Source: an uncultured Pelagibacteraceae bacterium (GTDB taxonomy: Bacteria; Pseudomonadota; Alphaproteobacteria; Pelagibacterales; Pelagibacteraceae). From it: a DNA stretch of 64,000 bases. How positions within the stretch are numbered: position 1 is the stretch's first letter; each line of letters opens with the position of its first letter. The stretch covers positions 1-64,000 of the forward strand of contig CACJVT010000006.1 of NCBI GenBank assembly GCA_902596925.1, written 5' to 3'. The notes beneath the pieces are model-generated. The model had not been told where the DNA came from. It saw nothing but the letters and a program-made list of their open reading frames with translations, and ran no database searches. The position numbers were made by a program, and so were the translations under genes. Shown in pieces: positions 6,949 through 15,883 of this stretch.

Positions 6949-9848
6949 TTTACAGTTTCGAAAATCTTAAATAGTAATTCAGAAACGTGCTTTCCTTTTT
7001 TTTCTGATAAATCAGATATTTGGTGTCTACAGCTTGTACCATTTGCAATTATAAAATCATTTTTGTCACTACTATTAATTGCTGGTATTAAAGATAGATG
7101 GGCCATTTTTTTTGAAGTTTCATAAGTTTTACTATCATAGCCAAAAGAACCTGCCATCCCACAACAACTAGAGTCTATCATCTTATTATTTATATTTAGC
7201 TCAGATAAAAGATCTTTAAGTCCTTTCATTCTATCTTGAGACTTTTGATGACAATGTCCATGAATTAAAACATTTTGACTAAAACTATTCGATTTAACAT
7301 TCTTATCTTTTTTAATTTGTTCTAAAATAAACTCCTCTAATAAATAAAATCTGTTTTTTATTTTATCTCTATTTTTTATGCCTTTAAGGGATTGATATTC
7401 GTCATTAAAAGTAAGCAAACAGGAAGGTTCAATACCTACTATTGGTAATTCAAAGTAGTTATTTTTTATAATATAGTCATTAAATCTATTCAATTCCTCA
7501 GCAGCCTTTTCTAGTTGACCATATGATATATAAGTTCTTCCACAACAGAGTGGTCTATCAAGTTTATCACTACCAAAACTTGGGATTACTGCTTGATAAC
7601 CAAATTTATTTAATACTTTAATTGTATAGACCAAATTTTCATTCTCAAAATTGATATTAAATGTATCTGCAAATAAAATTACTTTATTTTCTGAAATTTC
7701 TTGATTGTTATATATGTCTTTTAAAGCCTTTTGATTCTGAACTTCAGGCAGGCTTCTTTCAGTTGCAAAACCAAATTTTTTAATAATGTTTGAAATAACT
7801 GGAAAATTTTTAATCTTATTAATTATTGGATTTATGATTTTATATAACCAAATTAGCTTAGGCATATCAGAGATAATTTTATCTTTAATTCTCATACTAA
7901 ATTTTTTGTAATAATGAGAGAGAAATTCACTTTTCATCTTAGCCATATCTACAGACATTGGACATTCTCTTTGACAAGCTTTACAGCTCACACAAAGTTC
8001 CATTGTTTCATACATTTCTTTAGATGCAAAAGACCCTTCCGGCAATTGATTAGAAAGTGCGAGTCTTAATGTATTTGCTCTTCCTCTAACTAAATCTTTC
8101 TCTTCTTTTGTTACCCTATATGAAGGACACATCACTCCTGAATCTAATTTTCTGCATGCGCCGTTGTTATTACACATTTCAATTGCATCTGAAAATTGAC
8201 CCCAATTAGACCAATCATAATGAGTACTTATATTCACTGTTTGATAATCTGATTTATATCTCATCAACGACCTATCATTTGATTTAAAAGGTCTTACAAT
8301 TTTACCTGGATTTAATAAATTTTTATTATCGAATGTATCTTTAATTTCTTCGAATACATTTGTGATATTTTTTCCAAACATCATTTCGTGGAATTCTGAT
8401 CTAACTATTCCATCTCCGTGTTCACCAGAATGGGAACCTTTATAATTCTTAACCATTTCAAAAGCTTCCTCAGATATAGATCTCATGTTTTTAATATCTT
8501 GGTCAGATTTCATATTCAAAACTGGTCTTACGTGAAGGGTTCCAACCGAAGCATGAGCATAAAACATTCCACTTGTATTATATTTTTTAAATATTTCATT
8601 TAATCTTGCTGTGTACTCTGCCAAGTGATCTAAAGAAACCGCACAATCCTCTATAAATGCAACTGGCTTTTTATCTCCCCTCATCGACATCAATATATTT
8701 AATCCAGCTTTTCTAATTTCAAAAACTTCTTTTTGTTCTGATAAGTCTGTAAAAAAAGAAAATTGATTTTTCTTATTTTGATTAAGAACTAAATATTCAA
8801 GGTCTTTTATTTTTTTTTCATAAACACTTTGGTCTGTATCTATAAATTCAACCATTAAAACAGCTTCTGGATTACCTTTTATATATTTCTTTATACCACC
8901 TGCATACATTGGTATCTCTTTTGCTAGATTTAATAAATTCTGATCCATTAATTCAACGCAAGTTGGTTTTAATTTTACAATTTCTTTTGTTAATTCCATT
9001 GCTTGATGAAAGTTATCAAAATAACAAACACCTAAAATTTTATTTTTAGGAATTTCAGATAATTTTAATTTTATCTTATTAAAAAGTGACAATGTTCCTT
9101 CAGAACCAACTAATAAATTTGATGAATTAAATCCATTTGGATCAATCAAATCGATATTATAACCACCAACTCTTCTCTGAGTGGTTGGCCAATTTTCATC
9201 AATATCCTTGCTAACTTTTTGTCTTAAATTTAAAAATTTATCAATTATTTTATAAAAACGATCTTGGTTATTAGTCGTTGTTAGATAGTTTTTATTAATT
9301 TGATCGAAAGTATGTAACGAACCATCATCTAAAATTGCTTCAATAGCTAGTACGTTGTGAACCATATTTCCGTAATATAAAGATCTTGATCCACATGAAT
9401 TATTTGCTGACATCCCTCCAATAGTTGCTCTACTACTTGTAGACACATCTACAGGAAACCATAAACCATATGGCCTTAAAAATGAATTCAAATGATCTAA
9501 TACAACACCAGGCTGAACCCATACATATTTTTCCTCTACGTTTAGCTCTAATATTTTATTTTGGTGTTTTGAGTAATCAAGAACTACACTTTCACCTACA
9601 GTTTGACCACACTGAGAACTTCCGCCACCTCTAGCTAGCAGAGGAATAGAATTCTTTTGAGAGTATTCCATTAAGTTTAAAACATCATTTGTATCCTTTG
9701 GAAGAACTACACCTAGGGGCTTAATTTGATAAACTGATGCATCAGTACTGTATCGACCCCGAGAAAACTCATCAAATAAAGTTTTCCCATCAATTTTACT
9801 ACTTATTTCTTTTCCTATTTTTTGTATTTGATCTGAACTAAACCGCAT
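6945..9848 (-). CDS. FAD-binding oxidase / Fe-S / CCG-domain dehydrogenase (YdiJ-like)
   Basis: A 967-aa fusion enzyme. The N-terminal FAD-binding type 4 domain contains LARGGGSSQCGQ and GMSANNSCGSRS, followed by the FAD-oxidase C domain with HVRPVL and GSHSGEHGDG. Next come two Fe-S motifs, CNNNGACRK with a following MCPSY (about residue 556 on) and CVSCKACQRECP (about 621). Two CCG domains of the GlcF/heterodisulfide-reductase type close the protein (CCGRTY about 768, CCGMAG about 898). The family includes D-2-hydroxyglutarate and D-lactate dehydrogenases that pass electrons to quinone. It is co-directional with the enolase-superfamily gene 17 bp upstream, suggesting a 2-hydroxyacid or sugar-acid pathway. 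Exact substrate unknown. Confidence 0.88.
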   Translation of the reverse strand: MRFSSDQIQKIGKEISSKIDGKTLFDEFSRGRYSTDASVYQIKPLGVVLPKDTNDVLNLMEYSQKNSIPLLARGGGSSQCGQTVGESVVLDYSKHQNKILELNVEEKYVWVQPGVVLDHLNSFLRPYGLWFPVDVSTSSRATIGGMSANNSCGSRSLYYGNMVHNVLAIEAILDDGSLHTFDQINKNYLTTTNNQDRFYKIIDKFLNLRQKVSKDIDENWPTTQRRVGGYNIDLIDPNGFNSSNLLVGSEGTLSLFNKIKLKLSEIPKNKILGVCYFDNFHQAMELTKEIVKLKPTCVELMDQNLLNLAKEIPMYAGGIKKYIKGNPEAVLMVEFIDTDQSVYEKKIKDLEYLVLNQNKKNQFSFFTDLSEQKEVFEIRKAGLNILMSMRGDKKPVAFIEDCAVSLDHLAEYTARLNEIFKKYNTSGMFYAHASVGTLHVRPVLNMKSDQDIKNMRSISEEAFEMVKNYKGSHSGEHGDGIVRSEFHEMMFGKNITNVFEEIKDTFDNKNLLNPGKIVRPFKSNDRSLMRYKSDYQTVNISTHYDWSNWGQFSDAIEMCNNNGACRKLDSGVMCPSYRVTKEEKDLVRGRANTLRLALSNQLPEGSFASKEMYETMELCVSCKACQRECPMSVDMAKMKSEFLSHYYKKFSMRIKDKIISDMPKLIWLYKIINPIINKIKNFPVISNIIKKFGFATERSLPEVQNQKALKDIYNNQEISENKVILFADTFNINFENENLVYTIKVLNKFGYQAVIPSFGSDKLDRPLCCGRTYISYGQLEKAAEELNRFNDYIIKNNYFELPIVGIEPSCLLTFNDEYQSLKGIKNRDKIKNRFYLLEEFILEQIKKDKNVKSNSFSQNVLIHGHCHQKSQDRMKGLKDLLSELNINNKMIDSSCCGMAGSFGYDSKTYETSKKMAHLSLIPAINSSDKNDFIIANGTSCRHQISDLSEKKGKHVSELLFKIFETVN

Positions 9849-9865
9849 AAAAGTTAATTAAAGGT

Positions 9866-11020
9866 TTATTTATTTTTGTAAACTAGTTTACCGAACTTTT
9901 TTAACGCGGTTTCTGAAATTTCTAATCCTAAACCTGGATTTTCATTTAGATGTATCCAACCATTACTCATTTTATGGGAATTTTCAAATAATTCAGCTTG
10001 TAGAGGATCTCTTTCATCATCAAATGACTCGACTATTCTTCCTGATGGTGATGATGCAACTAAAGGGGCATGAATATAACAGTCATGATGTGGTGCTATA
10101 TCCAAATGATTTAATTCACATAAAGCAGATAGTTTTTTACCATTTGTAAAACCACCAAACATTGTGCAATCAAATTGTAAAATTTGAATTGCATTTTCTT
10201 CCACCATGGATCTACATCCATAAATCGTAATTTCACTTTCTCCACCTGATAAAGGAATTTTTGTTTGTTGTGATAAAAGTTTTAAATTTCTTCTATCATC
10301 TTCCCATCTCACAGGCTCTTCTATCCAAGTTGGATTAAATCTCTCAAATTCTTTCACTCCCTCAATAGCCGTTTTTAGATCCCATGCTCTATTAACATCA
10401 ATCATTAGATCTTTATCGTCACCAATTTCTTGTCGAATTATTTCTAATCTTTTGGCATCTTCTTTTATACTTAATCCACCTACTTTAACTTTAAAGCTTT
10501 GATGGCCAATCTTAATTAATTTTTGTAATTCCTCTCTAAGTTCTTTTTCATTTTTACCATCTCTATAATAGGCACATGTTACATATACAGGAACTTTATT
10601 TCTGTAACCTCCAAACAACTTATATAGAGGAATTTTTGAGGCTTTACCTATCAAATCCCAGCACGCGATATCTAAAGCAGCAGAAATTCTAATCAAAGCT
10701 TCTCTACTCCAACCTTTTTCATTGCTTTGGCGTGTATCTGTTAATCTAAAAATTTTTTCATACAATTTTTCTGGACAAAAAGGATCTTCCCCAACTATTA
10801 AATCTTGTAAACCATTGGAGAAAGGTTTGATAATTGGTTTGATATCTGTGTAACTTGTTGCAAGACCAAAACCAGAATTACCATCTTTAGTTTTAATCTT
10901 AATCAATAATTCATTTGCTGTTGGAACTATGAAATGGCTTACCCAGTGAGGATTAACTTCATCAGGGTTATTTAAAACATAAACTTCTATAGTCTCGATT
11001 GAATTACTACCATTTGTCAT
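9866..11020 (-). CDS. Enolase-superfamily enzyme, mandelate racemase subgroup (probable acid-sugar dehydratase)
   Basis: A 384-aa enzyme that abstracts a proton alpha to a carboxylate. All residues of the mandelate racemase subgroup can be placed: K177-V-K179, metal ligands D208, E234 and E261, the D284-H311 dyad (LQFDC and APHH) and E331. The complete His-Asp plus KxK set argues for an acid-sugar dehydratase or racemase rather than a muconate cycloisomerase. It heads a two-gene minus-strand unit with the FAD/Fe-S dehydrogenase and is divergent, by only 45 bp, from the aminotransferase gene. A dehydratase making a 2-keto acid would fit, but specificity cannot be assigned from sequence. Confidence 0.86.
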   Translation of the reverse strand: MTNGSNSIETIEVYVLNNPDEVNPHWVSHFIVPTANELLIKIKTKDGNSGFGLATSYTDIKPIIKPFSNGLQDLIVGEDPFCPEKLYEKIFRLTDTRQSNEKGWSREALIRISAALDIACWDLIGKASKIPLYKLFGGYRNKVPVYVTCAYYRDGKNEKELREELQKLIKIGHQSFKVKVGGLSIKEDAKRLEIIRQEIGDDKDLMIDVNRAWDLKTAIEGVKEFERFNPTWIEEPVRWEDDRRNLKLLSQQTKIPLSGGESEITIYGCRSMVEENAIQILQFDCTMFGGFTNGKKLSALCELNHLDIAPHHDCYIHAPLVASSPSGRIVESFDDERDPLQAELFENSHKMSNGWIHLNENPGLGLEISETALKKFGKLVYKNK

Positions 11021-11044
11021 ATATTATAAGTTTGATTATATAAT
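11014..11044 (+). promoter_or_regulatory. Probable sigma-70 promoter of the aminotransferase gene
   Basis: TTGTCA at 11014-11019 (5 of 6 to the -35 consensus), a 19-bp spacer, and a perfect TATAAT at 11039-11044, about 21 bp before the ATG at 11066. The -35 box covers the start codon of the divergent enolase-superfamily gene. A second TATAAT on the minus strand (11040 to 11035) could serve that gene. Spacer length is long, so confidence is moderate. Confidence 0.5.
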
Positions 11045-11065
11045 TTCTTTAGCATATACAGCAGA

Positions 11066-12238
11066 ATGGCAATTTCAAACAATATAAGACCAGGTCGACA
11101 TTTTTTACAAATACCAGGTCCAACTAACGTTCCTGATAGAGTTTTAAGAGCAATGGATTATCCAACAATAGACCATAGAGGTCCAGATTTTGCAGAACTT
11201 GGTTTAAGAGTTTTAGATAGAATAAAGTTAATTTTTAAAACTTCAGAACCTGTAATAATATTTCCTGCTTCAGGCACAGGCGCTTGGGAAGCTGCAATTG
11301 TAAATACTTTAAGTGCAGGTGATAAAATTTTAATGTTTGAAACAGGTCACTTTTCTACACTTTGGTATGATATTGCAGAAAAATTTAAATTAGAGATTGA
11401 CTTTGTTAAAGGTGACTGGAGAACAGGTGTTGATCCAAATATTGTTGAGCAAAAATTGAAGGAAGATAAAGAGAAAAAAATTAAAGCAGTCTGTGCAGTT
11501 CATAACGAAACATCTACAGGAGTTACAAGTAGAATTGGAAAAATTAGAAAAGCGATGGACAATGCAGAACATCCTGCATTACTATTTGTTGACACAATTT
11601 CCTCACTTGGATCTATAGATTATAGACACGAAGAATGGAAAGTTGATGTTACAGTTGGTGGATCTCAAAAAGGATTATTATTACCTCCAGGACTTTCATT
11701 TAATGCAATAAGTTCAAAAGCGTTAAAAGCTTATGAAGTTTCTGATTTACCAAAATCATATTGGGATTGGAAACCAATGCTAGAAAATAATAAAAAAGGT
11801 TATTTTCCATATACACCAGCAACAAATTTATTGTATGGATTAGATGAAGCAATTAACATGTTGACTGAAGAAGGTTTAGAAAATGTATTTACTAGACATA
11901 AAAGATTTGCAGAAGCTACTAGAGTTGCCGTAAAAGCCTGGGGTTTAGAAATTCTTTGTAAAAATCCAGAAGAATATTCAGATTCACTAACAGCAGTAAT
12001 GGTTCCAGATGGACATGATGCGGACTCATTAAGAAAAATAATTTTAGATCATTACAACATGTCTTTAGGAACAGGTTTAGCAAAAGTTGCAGGTAAAATT
12101 TTTAGAATTGGACATTTAGGAGATTTTAACGAATTGATGTTAGCTGGAACTTTAGCTGGTGTTGAAATGGGATTAATGAAATCCAAAATTCCCTATAAAA
12201 AAGGTGGAATACTTAAAGCACTTGACTATCTTTGTTAA
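11066..12238 (+). CDS. sgaA: Serine-glyoxylate (or related) aminotransferase
   Basis: PLP-dependent class V aminotransferase of 390 aa. The IPGPTNVP opening, the ASGTGAWEA glycine-rich PLP-phosphate loop (about 68-76), Asp176 in FVDTISS and Lys202 in GGSQKG, which forms the Schiff base, identify the serine-glyoxylate/alanine-glyoxylate branch. The likely reaction turns glyoxylate plus serine into glycine plus hydroxypyruvate. The closely related aspartate-glyoxylate aminotransferase of the beta-hydroxyaspartate cycle is an alternative, since the two are not separable by these motifs. It stands alone on the plus strand with its own promoter, divergent from the mandelate-racemase-subgroup gene. 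Glycine and serine supply would be a plausible role in a glycine-requiring oligotroph. Confidence 0.87.
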   Translation: MAISNNIRPGRHFLQIPGPTNVPDRVLRAMDYPTIDHRGPDFAELGLRVLDRIKLIFKTSEPVIIFPASGTGAWEAAIVNTLSAGDKILMFETGHFSTLWYDIAEKFKLEIDFVKGDWRTGVDPNIVEQKLKEDKEKKIKAVCAVHNETSTGVTSRIGKIRKAMDNAEHPALLFVDTISSLGSIDYRHEEWKVDVTVGGSQKGLLLPPGLSFNAISSKALKAYEVSDLPKSYWDWKPMLENNKKGYFPYTPATNLLYGLDEAINMLTEEGLENVFTRHKRFAEATRVAVKAWGLEILCKNPEEYSDSLTAVMVPDGHDADSLRKIILDHYNMSLGTGLAKVAGKIFRIGHLGDFNELMLAGTLAGVEMGLMKSKIPYKKGGILKALDYLC

Positions 12239-12297
12239 CTTTCAAAAGATTTATTAATAAAATAATTTTTAAGCCAATTTTTCAATAGTAATAGAAC

Positions 12298-12325
12298 TTG
12301 ACGTTATTTTTCCAAAAGATATAAA
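12298..12325 (+). promoter_or_regulatory. Near-consensus sigma-70 promoter of the tRNA pair
   Basis: TTGACG (12298-12303), a 16-bp spacer and TATAAA (12320-12325), each 5 of 6 to consensus. Predicted start is near 12332, about 12 bases before the mature tRNA-Val 5' end. It is one of the best promoter matches in the window, as expected for stable RNA. Confidence 0.7.
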
Positions 12326-12343
12326 TCACTCTGTTTTGGTTTA

Positions 12344-12419
12344 GGGCGGTTAGCTCAGTTGGTAGAGCATCTCGTTTACACCGAGGGGGTCAAAGGTTCG
12401 AGTCCTTTACTGCCCACCA
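12344..12419 (+). tRNA. tRNA-Val (anticodon UAC)
   Basis: The 76-nt cloverleaf folds completely. Acceptor stem GGGCGGT pairs with ACTGCCC (one G-U), the D arm is GCTC/GAGC, and the anticodon stem TCTCG/CGAGG frames loop TTTACAC with anticodon TAC. The T arm is AAAGG/CCTTT with TTCGAGT, discriminator A, and an encoded CCA at 12417-12419. Confidence 0.97.
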
Positions 12420-12433
12420 AAAGAATCAAAAGT

Positions 12434-12510
12434 GGGGGTGTAGCTCAGTTGGTTAGAGCGATCGCCTGTCACGCGATAGGTCGAGGGTTCGAGTCCCTTC
12501 ACTCCCGCCA
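12434..12510 (+). tRNA. tRNA-Asp (anticodon GUC)
   Basis: The 77-nt cloverleaf has acceptor stem GGGGGTG pairing with CACTCCC (one G-U), D arm GCTC/GAGC, anticodon stem ATCGC/GCGAT with loop CTGTCAC (anticodon GTC), T arm GAGGG/CCCTT with a TTCGAGT loop, discriminator G and encoded CCA (12508-12510). It is only 14 bp after tRNA-Val, so the two are surely cotranscribed. Confidence 0.97.
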
Positions 12511-12527
12511 CTTTGCAAGTTTACTAC

Positions 12528-12542
12528 TGATAATCATTATCA
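12528..12542 (+). promoter_or_regulatory. Fur-box-like 7-1-7 palindrome upstream of nuoA
   Basis: TGATAATCATTATCA is a perfect 7-1-7 inverted repeat identical to the classical Fur consensus TGATAATNATTATCA. It lies between tRNA-Asp and nuoA, 74 bp before the nuoA start. It overlaps the place of a -35 box for a possible -10 TATATT at 12552-12557. A second possible promoter, GTGACC-N19-TATAAA (-10 at 12592-12597), lies closer to nuoA. Binding by Fur is inferred from the sequence match only. Confidence 0.6.
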
Positions 12543-12615
12543 AATACGCTGTATATTTTGAATAATGTGACCTAACACCACTTCATCTAGCTATAAAAAA
12601 TGATATATATTCCAC

Positions 12616-12984
12616 ATGACTGCGGAATTTTTAAAGGATTATTTACCTATAATATTGTTCCTAATTATTGCATTAGGATTGAGCTGTGCATTTATAGTAA
12701 TTAATTTTATTCTATCTCCAAAAAATCCAGATCCAGAAAAGTTATCAGCTTATGAATGTGGATTTGAACCATTTCAGGACTCTAGAATGGAATTTGATGT
12801 TCGTTTTTATTTGGTTGCTATACTTTTTATAATTTTTGACCTTGAAATAGCATTTTTATTTCCGTGGGCAATTTCTTTAGGAAATATTGGAATTTTAGGT
12901 TTTACCTCAATGATGATTTTTTTATTCATACTTACTATTGGATTTATTTATGAGTGGAAAAAAGGCGCTTTAGACTGGGAATAA
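12616..12984 (+). CDS. nuoA: NADH-quinone oxidoreductase subunit A
   Basis: Membrane-arm subunit of Complex I at the junction with the peripheral arm. It is 122 aa with three transmembrane helices. The conserved loop [21 protein letters not shown] (shown here across about residues 45-65), with its Cys and acidic residues, is the NuoA/ND3 signature near the quinone site, and [12 protein letters not shown] follows. It is the first gene of the nuo operon and of a run of 22 tightly packed genes. No strong ribosome binding site precedes the ATG. The Fur-like palindrome and two weak promoter candidates lie in the 105 bp before it. Confidence 0.96.
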   Translation: MTAEFLKDYLPIILFLIIALGLSCAFIVINFILSPKNPDPEKLSAYECGFEPFQDSRMEFDVRFYLVAILFIIFDLEIAFLFPWAISLGNIGILGFTSMMIFLFILTIGFIYEWKKGALDWE

Positions 12985-12996
12985 AATTTTTTTTAA

Positions 12997-13512
12997 ATGA
13001 ATAATAAGATAGATCAAGTTCCGGAAGAGTTTAAACAACTTGCTGAAGATTTTAGTAAAAATGGTTTTATTACTACTTCATTAGATAATTTAATAAACTG
13101 GTCAAGGTCAGGATCATTACACTGGATGACTTTTGGCCTTGCTTGTTGTGCAGTTGAAATGATGCAAACTGCAATGCCTAGATATGATTTAGAAAGATTT
13201 GGTGCTGCACCTCGTGGGTCACCAAGACAATCTGATGTAATGATTGTTGCTGGCACTTTAACTAACAAAATGGCACCAGCTCTTAGAAAAGTTTACGATC
13301 AAATGCCTGAACCAAGATATGTTATATCAATGGGAAGTTGTGCTAATGGTGGTGGATATTATCACTACTCTTATTCTGTTGTGAGAGGTTGTGATCGTAT
13401 TGTTCCAGTTGATATTTATGTTCCTGGATGTCCTCCTTCTGCAGAGGCTTTATTATATGGAATTATGCAATTACAAAAAAAAATAAGAAATAAAGGATCC
13501 ATTAGTAGATAA
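12997..13512 (+). CDS. nuoB: NADH-quinone oxidoreductase subunit B
   Basis: Peripheral-arm Complex I subunit carrying the terminal [4Fe-4S] cluster N2, which hands electrons to quinone. It is 171 aa. All four ligands are visible: the tandem Cys in GLACCAVEM, the Cys in MGSCANGGG and the Cys in VPGCPPSAE. It follows nuoA by 12 bp, the largest gap in the 22-gene run, and is 1 bp from nuoC. Confidence 0.97.
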   Translation: MNNKIDQVPEEFKQLAEDFSKNGFITTSLDNLINWSRSGSLHWMTFGLACCAVEMMQTAMPRYDLERFGAAPRGSPRQSDVMIVAGTLTNKMAPALRKVYDQMPEPRYVISMGSCANGGGYYHYSYSVVRGCDRIVPVDIYVPGCPPSAEALLYGIMQLQKKIRNKGSISR

Positions 13513-13513
13513 T

Positions 13514-14119
13514 ATGAATAACTTAATTGATTTAGAAAAAAAGATTAATTCAGAGCTCGGCACCAAAATAAATACTTCTGAAATCAAACATAATCAAATT
13601 TATCTTGAGATAGATAGTGAAGATTTAATTGATGTAGTTTTATTTGTTAAAACTAATAAAGATACAAAATTTAGACAACTTATAGACATTACAGTTGTTG
13701 ATTATCCTGAAAGGTCCAAAAGATTTAAAATTGTATATTTATTTTTAAGTCATGAGTTTAATCAGAGAATGATCTTAAGTTACGATATAAGTGAAAATGA
13801 AGTTATTGCATCATTAACACCAATTTTTCCATCTGCTAACTGGATGGAAAGAGAAGTTTTTGACATGTATGGAGTGAGCTTCAAAGATCATCCTGACTTA
13901 AGAAGAATTTTAACAGATTATGGTTTTGAGGGTCATCCGTTAAGAAAAGATTTTCCTTTAACTGGTCATACCGAAGTTAGATACAGCGAGGATCAAAAAA
14001 AAGTAGTTAATGAACCTGTAAAACTGGAACAAAATTATAGAAACTTTGATTATGAAAGTCCGTGGGAAGGCACAAAATATATTAAAGAATTAACTGATAG
14101 TAATGACAAAAAAAATTAA
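13514..14119 (+). CDS. nuoC: NADH-quinone oxidoreductase subunit C
   Basis: 30-kDa-type peripheral subunit of Complex I that packs against NuoD. It is 201 aa and separate from nuoD, as in alphaproteobacteria and mitochondria (in E. coli the two are fused). The family signature is present: [20 protein letters not shown] followed by [20 protein letters not shown]. Its end overlaps the start of nuoD by 17 bp, which suggests coupled translation of the two partners. Confidence 0.96.
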   Translation: MNNLIDLEKKINSELGTKINTSEIKHNQIYLEIDSEDLIDVVLFVKTNKDTKFRQLIDITVVDYPERSKRFKIVYLFLSHEFNQRMILSYDISENEVIASLTPIFPSANWMEREVFDMYGVSFKDHPDLRRILTDYGFEGHPLRKDFPLTGHTEVRYSEDQKKVVNEPVKLEQNYRNFDYESPWEGTKYIKELTDSNDKKN

Positions 14120-15278
14120 AAACCTAAACTTAAATTTTGGACCTCAACATCCAGCAGCTCATGGAGTTCTTAGACTTATATTAGAATTAGATGGTGAAGT
14201 TGTTGAAAAAGCAGATCCACATATTGGCTTACTACACCGTGGTACTGAAAAATTAATAGAAAATAAAACTTACATGCAAGCAGTTCCATATTTTGATCGA
14301 TTAGATTATGTAGCTCCGATGAACCAGGAACATGCTTTTGCTTTGGCTGTTGAAAAAATTTTAGATATTGATGTTCCAATTAGAGCTCAATTTATAAGAG
14401 TGATGTTTTGTGAAATTGGAAGAATTTTAAGTCATATTTTAAATGTTACAACACAAGCATTAGACGTTGGAGCTTTAACACCATCTTTATGGGGTTTTGA
14501 AGAAAGAGAGACTTTAATGACTTTTTATGAAAGAGCATCTGGATCAAGATTACATGCAAATTATTTTAGAGCAGGTGGTGTGCATCAAGATTTACCAGCA
14601 GGTTTAGAGACAGATATTGCAAAATTCTGCGAAACTTTTCCAAAAATAATTAATGATTTAGAAAACTTATTGACTGACAATAGAATATTCAAGCAAAGAA
14701 ATGTTGATATTGGTGTTGTTACAAAAGAAGATGCCCTCGATTACTCTTTTAGTGGTGTTATGATTAGAGGATCTGGTGTTCCATGGGATTTAAGGAAATC
14801 ACAACCATACGATTGTTATAACCAACTTGAATTTAAAATTCCTGTAGGAAAAAATGGAGATTGTTACGACAGATATTTGTGCAGGATTGAAGAAATGAAA
14901 GAAAGTGTCAAAATAATTAAACAATGCTTAACAAAAATGGAAAAAGGTCCAATTAAAACTTTTGACGGAAAAATAACACCTCCATCAAAAAAAGATATCA
15001 AACAATCAATGGAAGCTTTGATACATCACTTTAAATTATTTACTGAAGGATATCGTGTGCCTGAAGATGAAATTTATACAGCGGTTGAAGCACCCAAAGG
15101 AGAATTTGGAGTTTATTTAATCTCAGATGGATCAAGCAAACCTTATAAGTGTAAAATTCGAGCACCTGGATTTTCACATTTACAATCAATGGATTATTTA
15201 ATTAAAGGACATATGCTGGCCGATGTTCCTGCAGTTCTCGGTTCTCTAGATATAGTTTTTGGTGAGGTTGATAGATGA
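14103..15278 (+). CDS. nuoD: NADH-quinone oxidoreductase subunit D
   Basis: 49-kDa-type subunit that forms the quinone pocket with NuoB. It is 391 aa. The N-terminal [15 protein letters not shown] motif with the quinone-contacting His, then [14 protein letters not shown] and the [19 protein letters not shown] segment (here [14 protein letters not shown]) are standard, as is the [25 protein letters not shown] end. It overlaps nuoC by 17 bp and nuoE by 4 bp. Confidence 0.97.
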   Translation: MTKKIKNLNLNFGPQHPAAHGVLRLILELDGEVVEKADPHIGLLHRGTEKLIENKTYMQAVPYFDRLDYVAPMNQEHAFALAVEKILDIDVPIRAQFIRVMFCEIGRILSHILNVTTQALDVGALTPSLWGFEERETLMTFYERASGSRLHANYFRAGGVHQDLPAGLETDIAKFCETFPKIINDLENLLTDNRIFKQRNVDIGVVTKEDALDYSFSGVMIRGSGVPWDLRKSQPYDCYNQLEFKIPVGKNGDCYDRYLCRIEEMKESVKIIKQCLTKMEKGPIKTFDGKITPPSKKDIKQSMEALIHHFKLFTEGYRVPEDEIYTAVEAPKGEFGVYLISDGSSKPYKCKIRAPGFSHLQSMDYLIKGHMLADVPAVLGSLDIVFGEVDR

Positions 15279-15883
15279 GTTTAAAGAGACCAGCCAAAGA
15301 TCAACCAGAGAGTTTTGAATTTAATTCATCTTCTTTAGAAGCAGCAAATAAAATTATTTCAAAATATCCTAAAGGAAAACAACAAAGTGCTGTCATGGCA
15401 TTGTTATATATAGCTCAAAAACAAAATGATAATTGGATACCTTTAGTTGCAATGAAATATATAGCGAAACTTCTAGATATGCCTTACATAAAAGTTTATG
15501 AAGTAGCGACTTTTTATAGTATGTTCAACTTATCACCAGTTGGAAAATATTTCATTCAAGTTTGTACTACAACACCTTGTATGATAAGGGGAGCTGGTAA
15601 ATTAGTTGAGGCTTGCAAAGAAAAAATTTCTGAAAATGAATCTGAATTACTACCAGATAAAAATTGTTCATGGATGGAAGTAGAGTGCTTAGGTGCTTGT
15701 GTCACTGCTCCAATGATGCAAATTAATGATGATTATTATGAAGATTTGGACAAAGAAAAAACTTTAGAAATCTTAGATAAAATTTTAAAAGATGAAATAC
15801 CAAAACCAGGTTCATACAGAGGACGCATAAACAATGAACCAGAAAATGGAAGAAAAACATTAATGGAATTAAAAAATGCTTAA
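15275..15883 (+). CDS. nuoE: NADH-quinone oxidoreductase subunit E
   Basis: 24-kDa-type thioredoxin-fold subunit of the NADH dehydrogenase module holding [2Fe-2S] cluster N1a. It is 202 aa, and the four Cys ligands are in CTTTPC and ECLGAC. The helical region [16 protein letters not shown] is typical. It overlaps nuoD by 4 bp and nuoF by 8 bp. The C-terminal tail after KPGSYRGR is short and probably flexible. Confidence 0.96.
   Translation: MSLKRPAKDQPESFEFNSSSLEAANKIISKYPKGKQQSAVMALLYIAQKQNDNWIPLVAMKYIAKLLDMPYIKVYEVATFYSMFNLSPVGKYFIQVCTTTPCMIRGAGKLVEACKEKISENESELLPDKNCSWMEVECLGACVTAPMMQINDDYYEDLDKEKTLEILDKILKDEIPKPGSYRGRINNEPENGRKTLMELKNA

Noticed and set aside
12250..12261. Palindrome TTTATTAATAAA after the aminotransferase gene
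   Set aside because: Pure A/T and short; such palindromes are expected by chance at this composition.
12359..12565. Open frame of 68 codons across both tRNA genes
   Set aside because: It is made almost entirely of tRNA sequence and has no ribosome binding site.
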